A stretch of 64,000 nt of DNA from Ruminococcus turbiniformis. Lineage in GTDB: Bacteria; Bacillota; Clostridia; Lachnospirales; Lachnospiraceae. Under the pieces are notes generated by a model. It was not told the origin of the DNA, searched no databases, and was given only the letters and a program-made list of their open reading frames with translations. Position numbers and translations under genes: made by a program. Every line of letters begins with the position of its first letter. Position 1 is the stretch's first letter. Below are positions 45,124-53,861 of this stretch, in pieces. The stretch covers positions 1-64,000 of the forward strand of contig NZ_JAJEQX010000008.1 of NCBI RefSeq assembly GCF_020687545.1. The letters are read 5' to 3'.

Positions 45124-47097
45124 ATGAAGACACCACTGGAATGGAAAAAGTATTATGAAAGCCCTTCGTTCAGGGAAAATTACATATATAAAGGAAATGA
45201 CCTGGGGGTGAGCTGCACGGCCGGGAGGACTTTATTTAAGCTCTGGAGTCCTTCGGCAGACAGCGTCACCCTGAATCTGTACAGGGAAGGAAGCGCGGGA
45301 GAAGCGTATGCGCATATTCCCATGTCCGGAGAGGAAAATGGCGTGTGGAGTTTCGCGGCCAAAGAAAACATGCATGGAGTCTATTATGACTACACACTTG
45401 TGATTGAAGATGAGACGGTTACCAGCGCGGACCCGTACGCAAAGGCGTGCGGAATCAACGGGCGCAGAAGCATGGCTGTGGACTTAAGGTTAACGGACCC
45501 GGATGGATGGGAGTTTGACAGATCTCCGGAAAAAGGGCCTGAGCAGGTTATCTATGAACTGCACGTAAAAGAATTTTCCTGGGATGCTTCCGGAGGTTTT
45601 CCGGAGGAGGTAAGAGGAAAGTATAAAGCGTTCACATGCGGCAGCACGACGCTTTACCATGATGGGATACACCCCACGGGCCTTGACTATCTGCGCGGCT
45701 TAGGAGTGACCCACATTCAGATTATGCCCGCGTACGATTACGGTTCCGTGGACGAAGAGGGTGAGGATACACAGTTTAACTGGGGATATGACCCGGTAAA
45801 TTATAACGTGCCGGAAGGCTCCTATTCCTCAGACCCGGCTCACGGCGAGGTACGCGTCAGGGAGATGAAGGAGATGATACAGGCGCTTCATGCCCGCGGA
45901 TTCAGAGTGATTATGGATGTGGTGTATAATCATACCTATTCTCTGGATTCCTGGTTTCAGAGGACGGCGCCGTGGTACTTCTACCGCGTGTTTGATGACG
46001 GGCGGATCTCCAACGGCTCTGCCTGCGGAAATGATGTGGCAAGCGAGCGGGAGATGTGCGCGGACTATATTCTCCAGTCGGTTTTGTACTGGACGCAGGA
46101 GTACCATATTGACGGGTTCCGCTTTGATCTGATGGGGCTTCTTGATGTAGGGCTGATGAACCGGATTAGAAGGGAACTGGATGAGAGGTACGGTAAAGGG
46201 GAAAAACTGCTTTTCGGAGAACCCTGGGCGGCCGGGGAGACTGCCATGGAAGGCGGCGCCGTCCCTGCGCTTAAGAAAAACATTTCCCTTCTGGACGAAA
46301 ATATAGGCATGTTCTGCGATGATACGCGGGACGCTGTAAAAGGTTCCGCGCTTAAAGTTAAAAAGCCCGGATTTATAAACGGAGCGGAGGAAAAAGAAGA
46401 GGATATTATAAGCAGCGCCGGGGCGTGGTGCGGGGAACAGACGGGGAAAAAGTACGGGGTGAAAGCTCCTTCCCAGGTGATTACTTACGTGTCCGCGCAC
46501 GACAACCAGACACTCTGGGATAAACTGACCGAGACCATGCCAGGATCGGACAGGGAAGAAAAGATGCGGCTTAACCGTATGGCGGCGGCTCTCTATATGA
46601 CATGCCAGGGAACTTTGTTCCTTCTCTCCGGCGAAGAGTTTGCCCGGACAAAGGAAGGGATGGAAGACTCATATAACGCGCCGATCAGCCTGAACAGGCT
46701 GGACTGGGAGCAGGCGTGGGAAAACCGCTCTCTCGTGGAATACTATCAGGGACTGATCGCCTTAAGGAAACAGCTTCCGGGCCTCTGTGACAAGTCAGAA
46801 GAGGCTTCCGCGCGGATCTTTGGTATAGCAAAGGAGGAGGGGGCTGTAAGTTTTCTTGTGGATAACCGTCCGCAGGAGAGATGGAGCATATTGAAGATTG
46901 TCTACAACAGCAGCAGAAAGACGAAGAAGGTTTCCCTGGGAGGAGAAAAGTGGGAGGTGCTCTGCGACGGCAGAGACAGCAGGCTCTGGCAGTCTCCGGG
47001 ATACGTGGAGGGAGAAACGCGGATTCTTCCCCAGAGCGTTTTGATTCTCGGGAGGCCCCGGATGCGCGCGGCGCAAAACACGCTTAAGGCGGTGTGA
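45124..47097 (+). CDS. pulA: Type I pullulanase (GH13)
   Basis: Cytoplasmic debranching enzyme cutting alpha-1,6 links of pullulan or branched maltodextrins; no signal peptide is present. The 657-residue protein has an N-terminal CBM48-like domain (FKLWSPSADSVTLNLY), the type I pullulanase motif FNWGYDPVNYNVPEGSY, and GH13 regions VVYNHT, GFRFDLMG (nucleophile Asp), LFGEPW (acid/base Glu) and SAHDNQTLW (third Asp). ATG 45124 fits the family start; the longer frame from 44998 overlaps the intergenic hairpin. It is first of four same-strand glycosidases. Confidence 0.93.
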   Translation: MKTPLEWKKYYESPSFRENYIYKGNDLGVSCTAGRTLFKLWSPSADSVTLNLYREGSAGEAYAHIPMSGEENGVWSFAAKENMHGVYYDYTLVIEDETVTSADPYAKACGINGRRSMAVDLRLTDPDGWEFDRSPEKGPEQVIYELHVKEFSWDASGGFPEEVRGKYKAFTCGSTTLYHDGIHPTGLDYLRGLGVTHIQIMPAYDYGSVDEEGEDTQFNWGYDPVNYNVPEGSYSSDPAHGEVRVREMKEMIQALHARGFRVIMDVVYNHTYSLDSWFQRTAPWYFYRVFDDGRISNGSACGNDVASEREMCADYILQSVLYWTQEYHIDGFRFDLMGLLDVGLMNRIRRELDERYGKGEKLLFGEPWAAGETAMEGGAVPALKKNISLLDENIGMFCDDTRDAVKGSALKVKKPGFINGAEEKEEDIISSAGAWCGEQTGKKYGVKAPSQVITYVSAHDNQTLWDKLTETMPGSDREEKMRLNRMAAALYMTCQGTLFLLSGEEFARTKEGMEDSYNAPISLNRLDWEQAWENRSLVEYYQGLIALRKQLPGLCDKSEEASARIFGIAKEEGAVSFLVDNRPQERWSILKIVYNSSRKTKKVSLGGEKWEVLCDGRDSRLWQSPGYVEGETRILPQSVLILGRPRMRAAQNTLKAV

Positions 47098-47140
47098 TTG
47101 CGGCAGATTATAACATTGTATTATCAAGGAGAAAAAACCC

Positions 47141-49129
47141 ATGGGCATGAAATGGATTTATGGAAGACAGGATTATCAGACACTAGAGCGGGCACAGGAA
47201 AACTGTTATCTTATGACTAACGCTCTGGGAGGTTTTTCCTCCCTGACCGCGGCAGGGTCCGCGGCCCGCAATGACCACGCGTTCCTTATGGCCTGCACAC
47301 ACGCCCCGAACAACCGCGTCAACATGGTGCACCGTCTGTCTGAAAAAATTACGGACCGGGACGGGGGCACATGGACGCTTTCCTCCCAGGAATTTGCCGA
47401 CGGGACAAAAGAGGAAGGGTACCGCCTGCTTTGGAAATTCTGCTATGAGGATTATCCTGTCTGGACCTATTGCGCGGACGGCGTAGAGGTGGTGAAGGAG
47501 GCTGCCCTAAGGCATGGGGAGAATACAGTTGTGGCGCGCTACCGTGTGAGAAACGCGAGGAGAAGCGGCATACAGCTTCGCGTGACGCCCTTTTTTCAGT
47601 TTATGCCAAAAGGGGAGGATATGCCTCCCGGGAAAACATTTGTCAGAAGCGGAAATATGATTAAAAGCGAAGAAATGTCTCTGGCCTTCCTGACGGACGG
47701 GGTGGTGAAGGATATCCCGGAAATATCCGAGACGTACAGATATGCGTATGATGTCTGCGACGGCAGGAGAGAGACGGGACTTTCGAAAGCGTGTATTCAA
47801 ATCGGCCTGGATGTGGAAGCGGGAGAAGAAAAGGAACTCTGCCTTGTGTTCTGCGCAGATGAAGCCTGCCGGGCACAGTGGGGAAAAGCCCCAAAAAATA
47901 CAGAGGCGGCCAGGCTTGCAAAAACAGTGATAGAAGAAACGGTCCGCAGGCGTCGGATGCTGGAAGAAAAGGCGGGATTTCGCGACAGGACGGCTTCGTT
48001 TCTCGCGAAAAGCGCAGACCAGTTTATTGCCCGCAGGGAGTCGACGAAAGGAAGTACAATACTCGCGGGCTTTCCCTTCTTTGAAGACTGGGGGAGAGAC
48101 ACGATGATCGCCCTTCCCGGGGTGTGCATCGCTACACACAGGTATGAAGAGGCAGAATCAATCCTGAGAACATTCGCTCAGTATGAGAAAAAGGGGCTGA
48201 TGCCCAATCTGTTTCCGGAAGGAAAGAGCGAGCCGATGTATAACACGGCGGACGCCGCCCTTCTTTTTATCAACTGTGTCTGGCTGCTGCAGTGTTCCGC
48301 GGAGAAGATTTCCTTCCTTGAGGAAATGTTTCCTGTTATGGAACGCATCGTTGCCGCTTATGAAAAAGGGACAGACTTCAGTATCCATATGGACAGCGAC
48401 GGGCTGATCTGCGCGGGCAGCGGCCTGGACCAGGTGACATGGATGGATGTGCGCGCGGGAGAGATTCTCCCCACGCCAAGACACGGCAAGCCTGTGGAGA
48501 TCAACGCATACTGGTACAACGCTCTTGAGATTATGTCCAGGGCCTGCCGGATGCTTGGAAAAGACGGGGAAAAATATGAATCTCTTTCACGGAAGGTAAA
48601 GAAATCTTTTGAGGAGAAATTCTGGATGGAGGAGAGGCACTGCCTGAAAGATGTGCTCTCCGGTACGGCGGCGGACACTCAGATCCGATGCAACCAGATA
48701 TGGGCCCTGTCCATGCCGTTTCCCGTCCTTGAGGGAGAAAAAGCCAGACAGGTGGTGGACACAGTAGAGGAAAAGCTCTACACACCTTACGGGCTCCGCA
48801 CTCTTGCGCCGGATGACCCGGAGTTTCATTCTGTTTACACGGGAAGCATGCTTAATCGCGACCTGGCCTACCATCAGGGAACAGTCTGGGTCTTTCCGCT
48901 GGGCGCCTTCTATATCGCCTGCCTGCGGGCCGGCGGATATGACGAGCGCTCGTTAAGGAAGGTAAAAGAGGGGCTTGACGCGTTAGAGGGAGCCATGCGG
49001 GAAGGATGCGCCGGGCAGCTCCCCGAGATTTACGACGGAGGGAATCCCACAGTGTCGAAAGGGTGTTTTGCCCAGGCGTGGAGTGTGGGAGAGGTTCTCA
49101 GAGTATACCGGGAGATTGAAAAGGCTTAG
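47141..49129 (+). CDS. Glycogen debranching enzyme (amylo-alpha-1,6-glucosidase, archaeal type)
   Basis: Splits off single alpha-1,6-linked glucose residues from limit dextrins. The 662-residue protein has the family N-terminal beta domain (YLMTNALGGFSSLT) and a C-terminal (alpha/alpha)6 domain with the catalytic block GFPFFEDWGRDTMIALPG, then SGLDQVTWMDVR and NRDLAYHQGTVWVFPLGAF. AAGGAG precedes ATG 47141. It lies between pullulanase and a GH13_20 enzyme, giving the locus two debranching activities. Confidence 0.93.
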   Translation: MGMKWIYGRQDYQTLERAQENCYLMTNALGGFSSLTAAGSAARNDHAFLMACTHAPNNRVNMVHRLSEKITDRDGGTWTLSSQEFADGTKEEGYRLLWKFCYEDYPVWTYCADGVEVVKEAALRHGENTVVARYRVRNARRSGIQLRVTPFFQFMPKGEDMPPGKTFVRSGNMIKSEEMSLAFLTDGVVKDIPEISETYRYAYDVCDGRRETGLSKACIQIGLDVEAGEEKELCLVFCADEACRAQWGKAPKNTEAARLAKTVIEETVRRRRMLEEKAGFRDRTASFLAKSADQFIARRESTKGSTILAGFPFFEDWGRDTMIALPGVCIATHRYEEAESILRTFAQYEKKGLMPNLFPEGKSEPMYNTADAALLFINCVWLLQCSAEKISFLEEMFPVMERIVAAYEKGTDFSIHMDSDGLICAGSGLDQVTWMDVRAGEILPTPRHGKPVEINAYWYNALEIMSRACRMLGKDGEKYESLSRKVKKSFEEKFWMEERHCLKDVLSGTAADTQIRCNQIWALSMPFPVLEGEKARQVVDTVEEKLYTPYGLRTLAPDDPEFHSVYTGSMLNRDLAYHQGTVWVFPLGAFYIACLRAGGYDERSLRKVKEGLDALEGAMREGCAGQLPEIYDGGNPTVSKGCFAQAWSVGEVLRVYREIEKA

Positions 49130-49138
49130 GAGAAGAGT

Positions 49139-50893
49139 ATGGATTTTTCAGCAGTATATCACAAGACATCAGAGCAGATGAGCTACGCACTCAATGAAAA
49201 CGAACTGATTATCAACCTGAAGACAGGATTTGACGTTAAGCAGGTATTTATTGTCCACGGTGATCCCTTCGACGCGGGAATCCTCGGCGGAAGTGAAAAA
49301 TGGCACGGGACGAGAGAGGAGATCGTGTACAAAAAACGGCTTTCCCATCATATGTGGTGGACAACCACGCTTGTCCCTCCGTATAAGAGATGTAAATATT
49401 ACTTTGAACTGCATACAGAAGACGAGGTCTGGTACTGTTTTGAGGACGGATTCCTGACAAAAGAACAGATGGACATGCCGGGGAGGATTCTCCAGTATTT
49501 CATTGTGCCGTGGATGAACTCCGCAGATATAAACCGCACGCCTGAATGGGTCAATGATACGGTGTGGTACCAGATCTTTCCGGACCGGTTCGCAAACGGT
49601 ACGCCGGATAAAAACGCATCCGATGTCCTGCCCTGGCAGACCGGTCCGGTGACAAACCGGGAGAAATATGGCGGCAATCTGGAAGGGATCCGTCAGAAGC
49701 TGCCCTATCTGAGAGAACTTGGCGTCACGGGAATCTATTTAAACCCCGTGATGGAGGCGGATTCAAACCATAAGTACAATACGACAGACTATATGAAGAT
49801 CGACCCTTCCTTCGGCGATAACGCAGACATGCGCCGGGTTGTGGAAGAAGCCCACAAATCAGGAATCCGTGTCATGGTGGACGCTGTGTTCAACCACAGC
49901 GGCACGGCTTTCGCGCCGTGGAAGGACGTACTTGAGAAGGGAAAAGACTCTCCTTTTGCGGACTGGTTTATGATCAACGACTGGTCTGCCCTCAGGGAGA
50001 GAAGGGACACAAGGGACGGCAGGTTTTACTCGTTTGCCTTCGCGGACTGGATGCCGAAGCTTAACACAAACAATGAGGAAGTGATTGACTATTTCTGCGG
50101 CGTATGCGAGAGATGGATCAGGGAATTTTCTATCGACGCCATCCGCTTCGACGTGGGAAACGAAGTGTCCCATCTGTTTTTAAAGCGGATGAGAAAACGT
50201 CTCAAAAAAATAAAACCGGATATCTATCTGCTGGGTGAGATCTGGCATGACGCAAGCCAGTGGCTTGCGGGAGACGAGTACGACTCAGTGATGAATTATC
50301 CGCTTATGAGCGGAATCCACGACTTTTTCCTGGATAAGTCCATGGACAAAAAAGAGTTTGAGTACATGGTAAACCGCTGCTATACTATGTATATGCAGCA
50401 GTGCAATAATGTCCTTTTTAACCTTCTGGATTCCCACGACACACAGCGGCTGATGAGCCGTTTTCATGATCTGGACATTTTTTACCAGCAGCTCGCCATC
50501 CTGTTTACACTGCCGGGAAGCCCCTGCATTTACTATGGCACGGAGATTGCCATGGAGGGCGGGTTTGACCCGGACTGCAGGAGGTGCATGCCGTGGGATG
50601 AGATCGGTTCCAGGGAGAACCAGGAGCGGATCGCGCAGATGCGCAGGCTGATCCGTATGCGGCAGACATACCCGGCGCTTAAGAGTCCGTATTTCCACTT
50701 TCCGAACCGGTATGAAAACCGCCGGTGCGTGGAGTATATCAAGCTGGACCGGGAAGGCGGGAAAACGGAGATTGTACTCAACTGTTCCCGGGAGGGTGTG
50801 CATGTGGGAGAATCCGGGGAGGTTCTTTTCGCACGCAGATACAAAGAGGGCATACTGGAGAAAAACGGAACGCTTGTAAGGAGGATTTCATGA
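49139..50893 (+). CDS. Neopullulanase-type alpha-amylase (GH13_20)
   Basis: Intracellular maltogenic amylase/neopullulanase/cyclodextrinase type enzyme of 584 residues. An N-terminal beta domain of about 120 residues precedes the barrel, which starts NDTVWYQIFPDRFANG. The subfamily marker MPKLNT is present, as are VFNHSG, AIRFDVGNE (nucleophile), LLGEIWHD (acid/base) and LLDSHDTQR. It starts 9 bases after the previous gene, and its TGA overlaps the next ATG as ATGA, so the two are translationally coupled. Confidence 0.93.
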   Translation: MDFSAVYHKTSEQMSYALNENELIINLKTGFDVKQVFIVHGDPFDAGILGGSEKWHGTREEIVYKKRLSHHMWWTTTLVPPYKRCKYYFELHTEDEVWYCFEDGFLTKEQMDMPGRILQYFIVPWMNSADINRTPEWVNDTVWYQIFPDRFANGTPDKNASDVLPWQTGPVTNREKYGGNLEGIRQKLPYLRELGVTGIYLNPVMEADSNHKYNTTDYMKIDPSFGDNADMRRVVEEAHKSGIRVMVDAVFNHSGTAFAPWKDVLEKGKDSPFADWFMINDWSALRERRDTRDGRFYSFAFADWMPKLNTNNEEVIDYFCGVCERWIREFSIDAIRFDVGNEVSHLFLKRMRKRLKKIKPDIYLLGEIWHDASQWLAGDEYDSVMNYPLMSGIHDFFLDKSMDKKEFEYMVNRCYTMYMQQCNNVLFNLLDSHDTQRLMSRFHDLDIFYQQLAILFTLPGSPCIYYGTEIAMEGGFDPDCRRCMPWDEIGSRENQERIAQMRRLIRMRQTYPALKSPYFHFPNRYENRRCVEYIKLDREGGKTEIVLNCSREGVHVGESGEVLFARRYKEGILEKNGTLVRRIS

Positions 50894-52584
50894 CTTTGAA
50901 GGAACATGCAGCAATGGAAGAAATACAGGACACAGGACGCAAAGGGAGAGAGGAGGGCAGCCGCCGCTGGTGGAAAGACGCGGTTGTATATCAGATTTAT
51001 CCGAAGAGTTTTCAGGATACGGACGGGGACGGAACGGGGGATATCCGCGGAATCATAAGCCGTCTGGATTATTTAAAAGATCTGGGCATCGACGCGGTGT
51101 GGATCTCGCCCATGTACCGCTCCCCACAGGATGACAACGGTTATGACATCTCCGATTATCAGGACATTGACCCCATGTTCGGCACGCTTGACGATATGGA
51201 CGAACTGATCGCGGAGGCGAAAAAGAGGGGAATCCGCATCATCATGGACCTTGTGTTAAACCATACATCTGACGAACACAGATGGTTTTTGGAGGCGAAG
51301 AAGGGAAAAGACAATCCGTACCATGACTACTATGTGTGGAAGGACGGCGAGGAGGGCATATATCCCAACGACATGAAAGCGGCGTTCGGAGGCCCGGCAT
51401 GGGAGTGGGTGCCTGAGTTAAAACAGTATTATTTCCATCAGTTTTCTGTAAAGCAGCCTGATTTAAACTGGGAGAATGAACAGGTCCGCCGGGAGATCTA
51501 CGACATGATTCTCTGGTGGATGGAACGGGGCGTGGGCGGATTCCGCCTGGATGTGATCGACCAGATTGCAAAAGAGCCGGATAAGGGGATCACAAACAAC
51601 GGACCCAGACTCCACGAATTTCTGCGGGAGATGAGCCGGGAGACGTTTCAGAAGGGCGATCTGATCACCGTTGGGGAAGCGTGGGGCGCCACGCCGGAGC
51701 TTGCGAAGCTCTACAGCTGTCCGGACGGAAGCGAGTTCTCCATGGTGTTCCAGTTCGAGCACAGTATGCTGGATCAGGAGGAGGGAAAGGAAAAATGGGA
51801 TCTCATCCCCCTTCCCTTTGTTAAGCTCAAAAAGTGTCTTGCCAGATGGCAGGAAGAACTGTATGGAACCGGGTGGAACAGTCTGTTCTGGGATAATCAT
51901 GACCTGCCCCGGATCGTCTCCCGCTGGGGCGACGACGGGGAATACCGGGCGGAGTCGGCGAAGATGCTGGCCGCCGTGCTCCATGGAATGCAGGGAACAC
52001 CTTACATTTACCAGGGGGAAGAGCTTGGCATGACCAACGTGAAATTTAAGGATATCAGCGAGTACCGGGATATCGAGACGCTGAACCTGTACGAGGAGCG
52101 CACAGCAGCCGGATATGGAAAGGAAGAGGTCATGCGCTCCATCTACGCCAAGAGCAGAGACAATGCCCGCACGCCCATGCAGTGGGATGACACGGAACAT
52201 GCCGGTTTTACAAAAGGAACGCCGTGGATCGCCGTGAATCCGAACTACCGGGAGATTAATGCGGAAGCGGAGAGAAAAGATCCGGATTCGGTGTATCATT
52301 TTTACCGGAAGCTCGTCCGTTTAAGAAAAGAGTACCAGGTGTTCGCGGACGGGAAATTTGAACTTCTCCTCCCGGAAGATGAGCAGATTTTCGCTTATAC
52401 GCGGACGGATAATGAAAGCCGGATGCTTGTATGCGCAAACTTTTCGGGAGAACCCGCGAAGTGGACGATGCCGGAAGAATGGAAGGACGCAGAAACGCTC
52501 ATTCACAACTGTGAGGGAACTCCCGGGGAAAATCTTAAGCCCTACGAGGCATATATCGTTCTGAAAAAGAGGACGGATTTGTAA
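50890..52584 (+). CDS. Alpha-glucosidase / oligo-1,6-glucosidase (GH13_31)
   Basis: Cleaves terminal glucose from short maltodextrins or isomaltose-type oligosaccharides. The 564-residue protein opens its barrel with WWKDAVVYQIYPKSFQD and has LVLNHTSDEHRWF, QPDLNWEN (the GH13_31 region V marker), GFRLDVIDQIAK, TVGEAWGATPE and WDNHDLPRIVSRWG. ATG 50890 is chosen because it forms the 4-base overlap and AGGAGGATTTC precedes it; the frame upstream lies inside the previous gene. Glucose released here is the presumed substrate of the ROK kinase. Confidence 0.93.
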   Translation: MTLKEHAAMEEIQDTGRKGREEGSRRWWKDAVVYQIYPKSFQDTDGDGTGDIRGIISRLDYLKDLGIDAVWISPMYRSPQDDNGYDISDYQDIDPMFGTLDDMDELIAEAKKRGIRIIMDLVLNHTSDEHRWFLEAKKGKDNPYHDYYVWKDGEEGIYPNDMKAAFGGPAWEWVPELKQYYFHQFSVKQPDLNWENEQVRREIYDMILWWMERGVGGFRLDVIDQIAKEPDKGITNNGPRLHEFLREMSRETFQKGDLITVGEAWGATPELAKLYSCPDGSEFSMVFQFEHSMLDQEEGKEKWDLIPLPFVKLKKCLARWQEELYGTGWNSLFWDNHDLPRIVSRWGDDGEYRAESAKMLAAVLHGMQGTPYIYQGEELGMTNVKFKDISEYRDIETLNLYEERTAAGYGKEEVMRSIYAKSRDNARTPMQWDDTEHAGFTKGTPWIAVNPNYREINAEAERKDPDSVYHFYRKLVRLRKEYQVFADGKFELLLPEDEQIFAYTRTDNESRMLVCANFSGEPAKWTMPEEWKDAETLIHNCEGTPGENLKPYEAYIVLKKRTDL

Positions 52585-52604
52585 AAAAGCCTCTGCTGAA
52601 AATC

Positions 52605-52632
52605 TTTACAAATCCGGACAGGGTGCTATAAT
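52605..52632 (+). promoter_or_regulatory. Promoter of the DUF1275 gene
   Basis: TTTACA (52605-52610), 16-base spacer, TATAAT (52627-52632). Because the -10 overlaps the ATG at 52631, that ATG cannot be the start codon, which favours ATG 52664. Confidence 0.65.
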
Positions 52633-52663
52633 GGATTGCGGTCAAAGGAGAGTTGAGATTGAA

Positions 52664-53404
52664 ATGGAAAACAATTCAGATGTCCGCGCCCATTTTATCA
52701 TGGCAGTGTGCGGAGGTTTTTTCGGAGGATATGCGATATTCGGAAGAATGAAGGTTTTCGGTTCCGCCATGACCGCGAACCTGATCGAGCTTGTGGGAGA
52801 TCTGCTGGGAAGAGACGCAAAAGAGATCGCCCTGAGGGGCGGAGCGCTTGTACTGTACGCGGGTGCTATGGTGCTTTTCGCAGTGCTGTCGGAAAAGACA
52901 GAATGGAACCTGAAGAGGCTTGTGTTCCTCTTTGAGTTTCTTGCGATTGCCGCGCTCGCTTTTATGCCCGGGAATATGGATCCGATCCTGGCGCTCTATC
53001 CGGTCTTTTTCGTCACGTCATTTCAGTGGTGTGTGTTTAAAGGGGCGGACGGGTACGCGTGCTCTACGATTTTCTCCACGAACAATGTAAAGCAGACCGT
53101 CCTGTCTTTCTCGGAATACTTCCTGACAGAGAAGGGCAGGCACGATGAGAGAAACGAGAAGCTTAAGAAAGGAAAGTTTTTCGGCGGTACGCTTCTGTGC
53201 TTTCATTTCGGCGTGGCCTTCGCGTGGACAGGTCTTCATTTTATGGGATACGCGGCGGCGTGGCTTTGCCTGATTCCTCTTGCGGCGTGTGTCTGTACAG
53301 TGGAAGCGGGATATGCGGCAGAGAGAAAGGAGCGAAGCGAAAAGGAAAATTCTGCGGGGCAGGCGGGAAAATCGTTCTTGACACGGGCGCGTACTCTGGA
53401 GTAG
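52664..53404 (+). CDS. DUF1275 (YoaK-like) membrane protein
   Basis: Integral membrane protein of 246 residues with six or so hydrophobic segments. It begins FIMAVCGGFFGGYAIFGR and contains SAMTANLIELVGDLLGRD, the family's early conserved block, and FVTSFQWCVFKGADGYACST in the middle. The function of DUF1275 proteins is unknown to me. The C-terminal 30 residues are charged and cytoplasmic. AAAGGAG lies 14 bases before the ATG, a long spacing. Its 3' end overlaps the promoter of the thrS T-box leader. Confidence 0.78.
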   Translation: MENNSDVRAHFIMAVCGGFFGGYAIFGRMKVFGSAMTANLIELVGDLLGRDAKEIALRGGALVLYAGAMVLFAVLSEKTEWNLKRLVFLFEFLAIAALAFMPGNMDPILALYPVFFVTSFQWCVFKGADGYACSTIFSTNNVKQTVLSFSEYFLTEKGRHDERNEKLKKGKFFGGTLLCFHFGVAFAWTGLHFMGYAAAWLCLIPLAACVCTVEAGYAAERKERSEKENSAGQAGKSFLTRARTLE

Positions 53405-53407
53405 AAT
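53378..53407 (+). promoter_or_regulatory. Promoter of the thrS T-box transcript
   Basis: TTGACA (53378-53383), 18-base spacer, TAGAAT (53402-53407). It overlaps the last codons of the DUF1275 gene. Confidence 0.6.
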
Positions 53408-53417
53408 AACCGATGTA

Positions 53418-53690
53418 GACAAAGCGTTGACGAGGACAGTAGGCTGTCCGGACATCTCAGAGAGGAATCTGTTCGGTGTGAGGGTTCTGATGGACGGGCT
53501 GACTGAAAACCACCTCCAAGCGGCCTTAATACGGCACGGTGACTCCGTTATCGTCGGATGAATTGAGCAGGTTTTCCATGGAAAACAAGCAGGGTGGAAC
53601 CGCGGGAGCACATCCCGTCCCTGCAGGAGTGTTTCCGTGCGGATATATCGTTCAGTGAACAAGAGGCACTCCGTTCGGAGTGCTTTTTTT
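53418..53690 (+). promoter_or_regulatory. T-box leader of thrS
   Basis: tRNA-sensing antiterminator. The 5' part has the TTGACGAGGACAGTA start. ACC threonine codons at 53509-53514 (AACCACC) are candidate specifiers. The T-box core AGGGTGGAACCGCG runs from about 53591 to 53604, with a CGTCCCT partner after it. The terminator is GCACTCCG/CGGAGTGC (53666-53683) followed by seven T. Uncharged tRNA-Thr would stabilise the antiterminator and allow thrS expression. Confidence 0.92.
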
Positions 53691-53743
53691 GTACAGGCGA
53701 CGCTCATAAGTCCGGGCTTGCCCGGGACTTTGTCGACCGCTTA
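53691..53743 (+). repeat. Dispersed palindromic repeat, copy B
   Basis: Starts on the base after the T-box terminator U-tract and matches copy A (3409-3461, inverted) at 48 of 53 positions. Core palindrome CCGGGCTTGCCCGG. It lies in the thrS leader, about 120 bases before the start codon. Confidence 0.85.
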
Positions 53744-53861
53744 CAATCCCGGAATGTGCCGTCGGGCATTTCCGGCGACTGCGCCGTTTCTTCGCAAAAG
53801 GACGGATAAAAAACGGAAACAGGATCGAAAAGAAAAAAGAGAAGAGAAAGGAAGAAAAAGG

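Noticed and set aside
53637-53861. N-terminal extension of thrS
   Set aside because: This part is the T-box terminator and the dispersed repeat; the TGS domain starts properly at ATG 53862.
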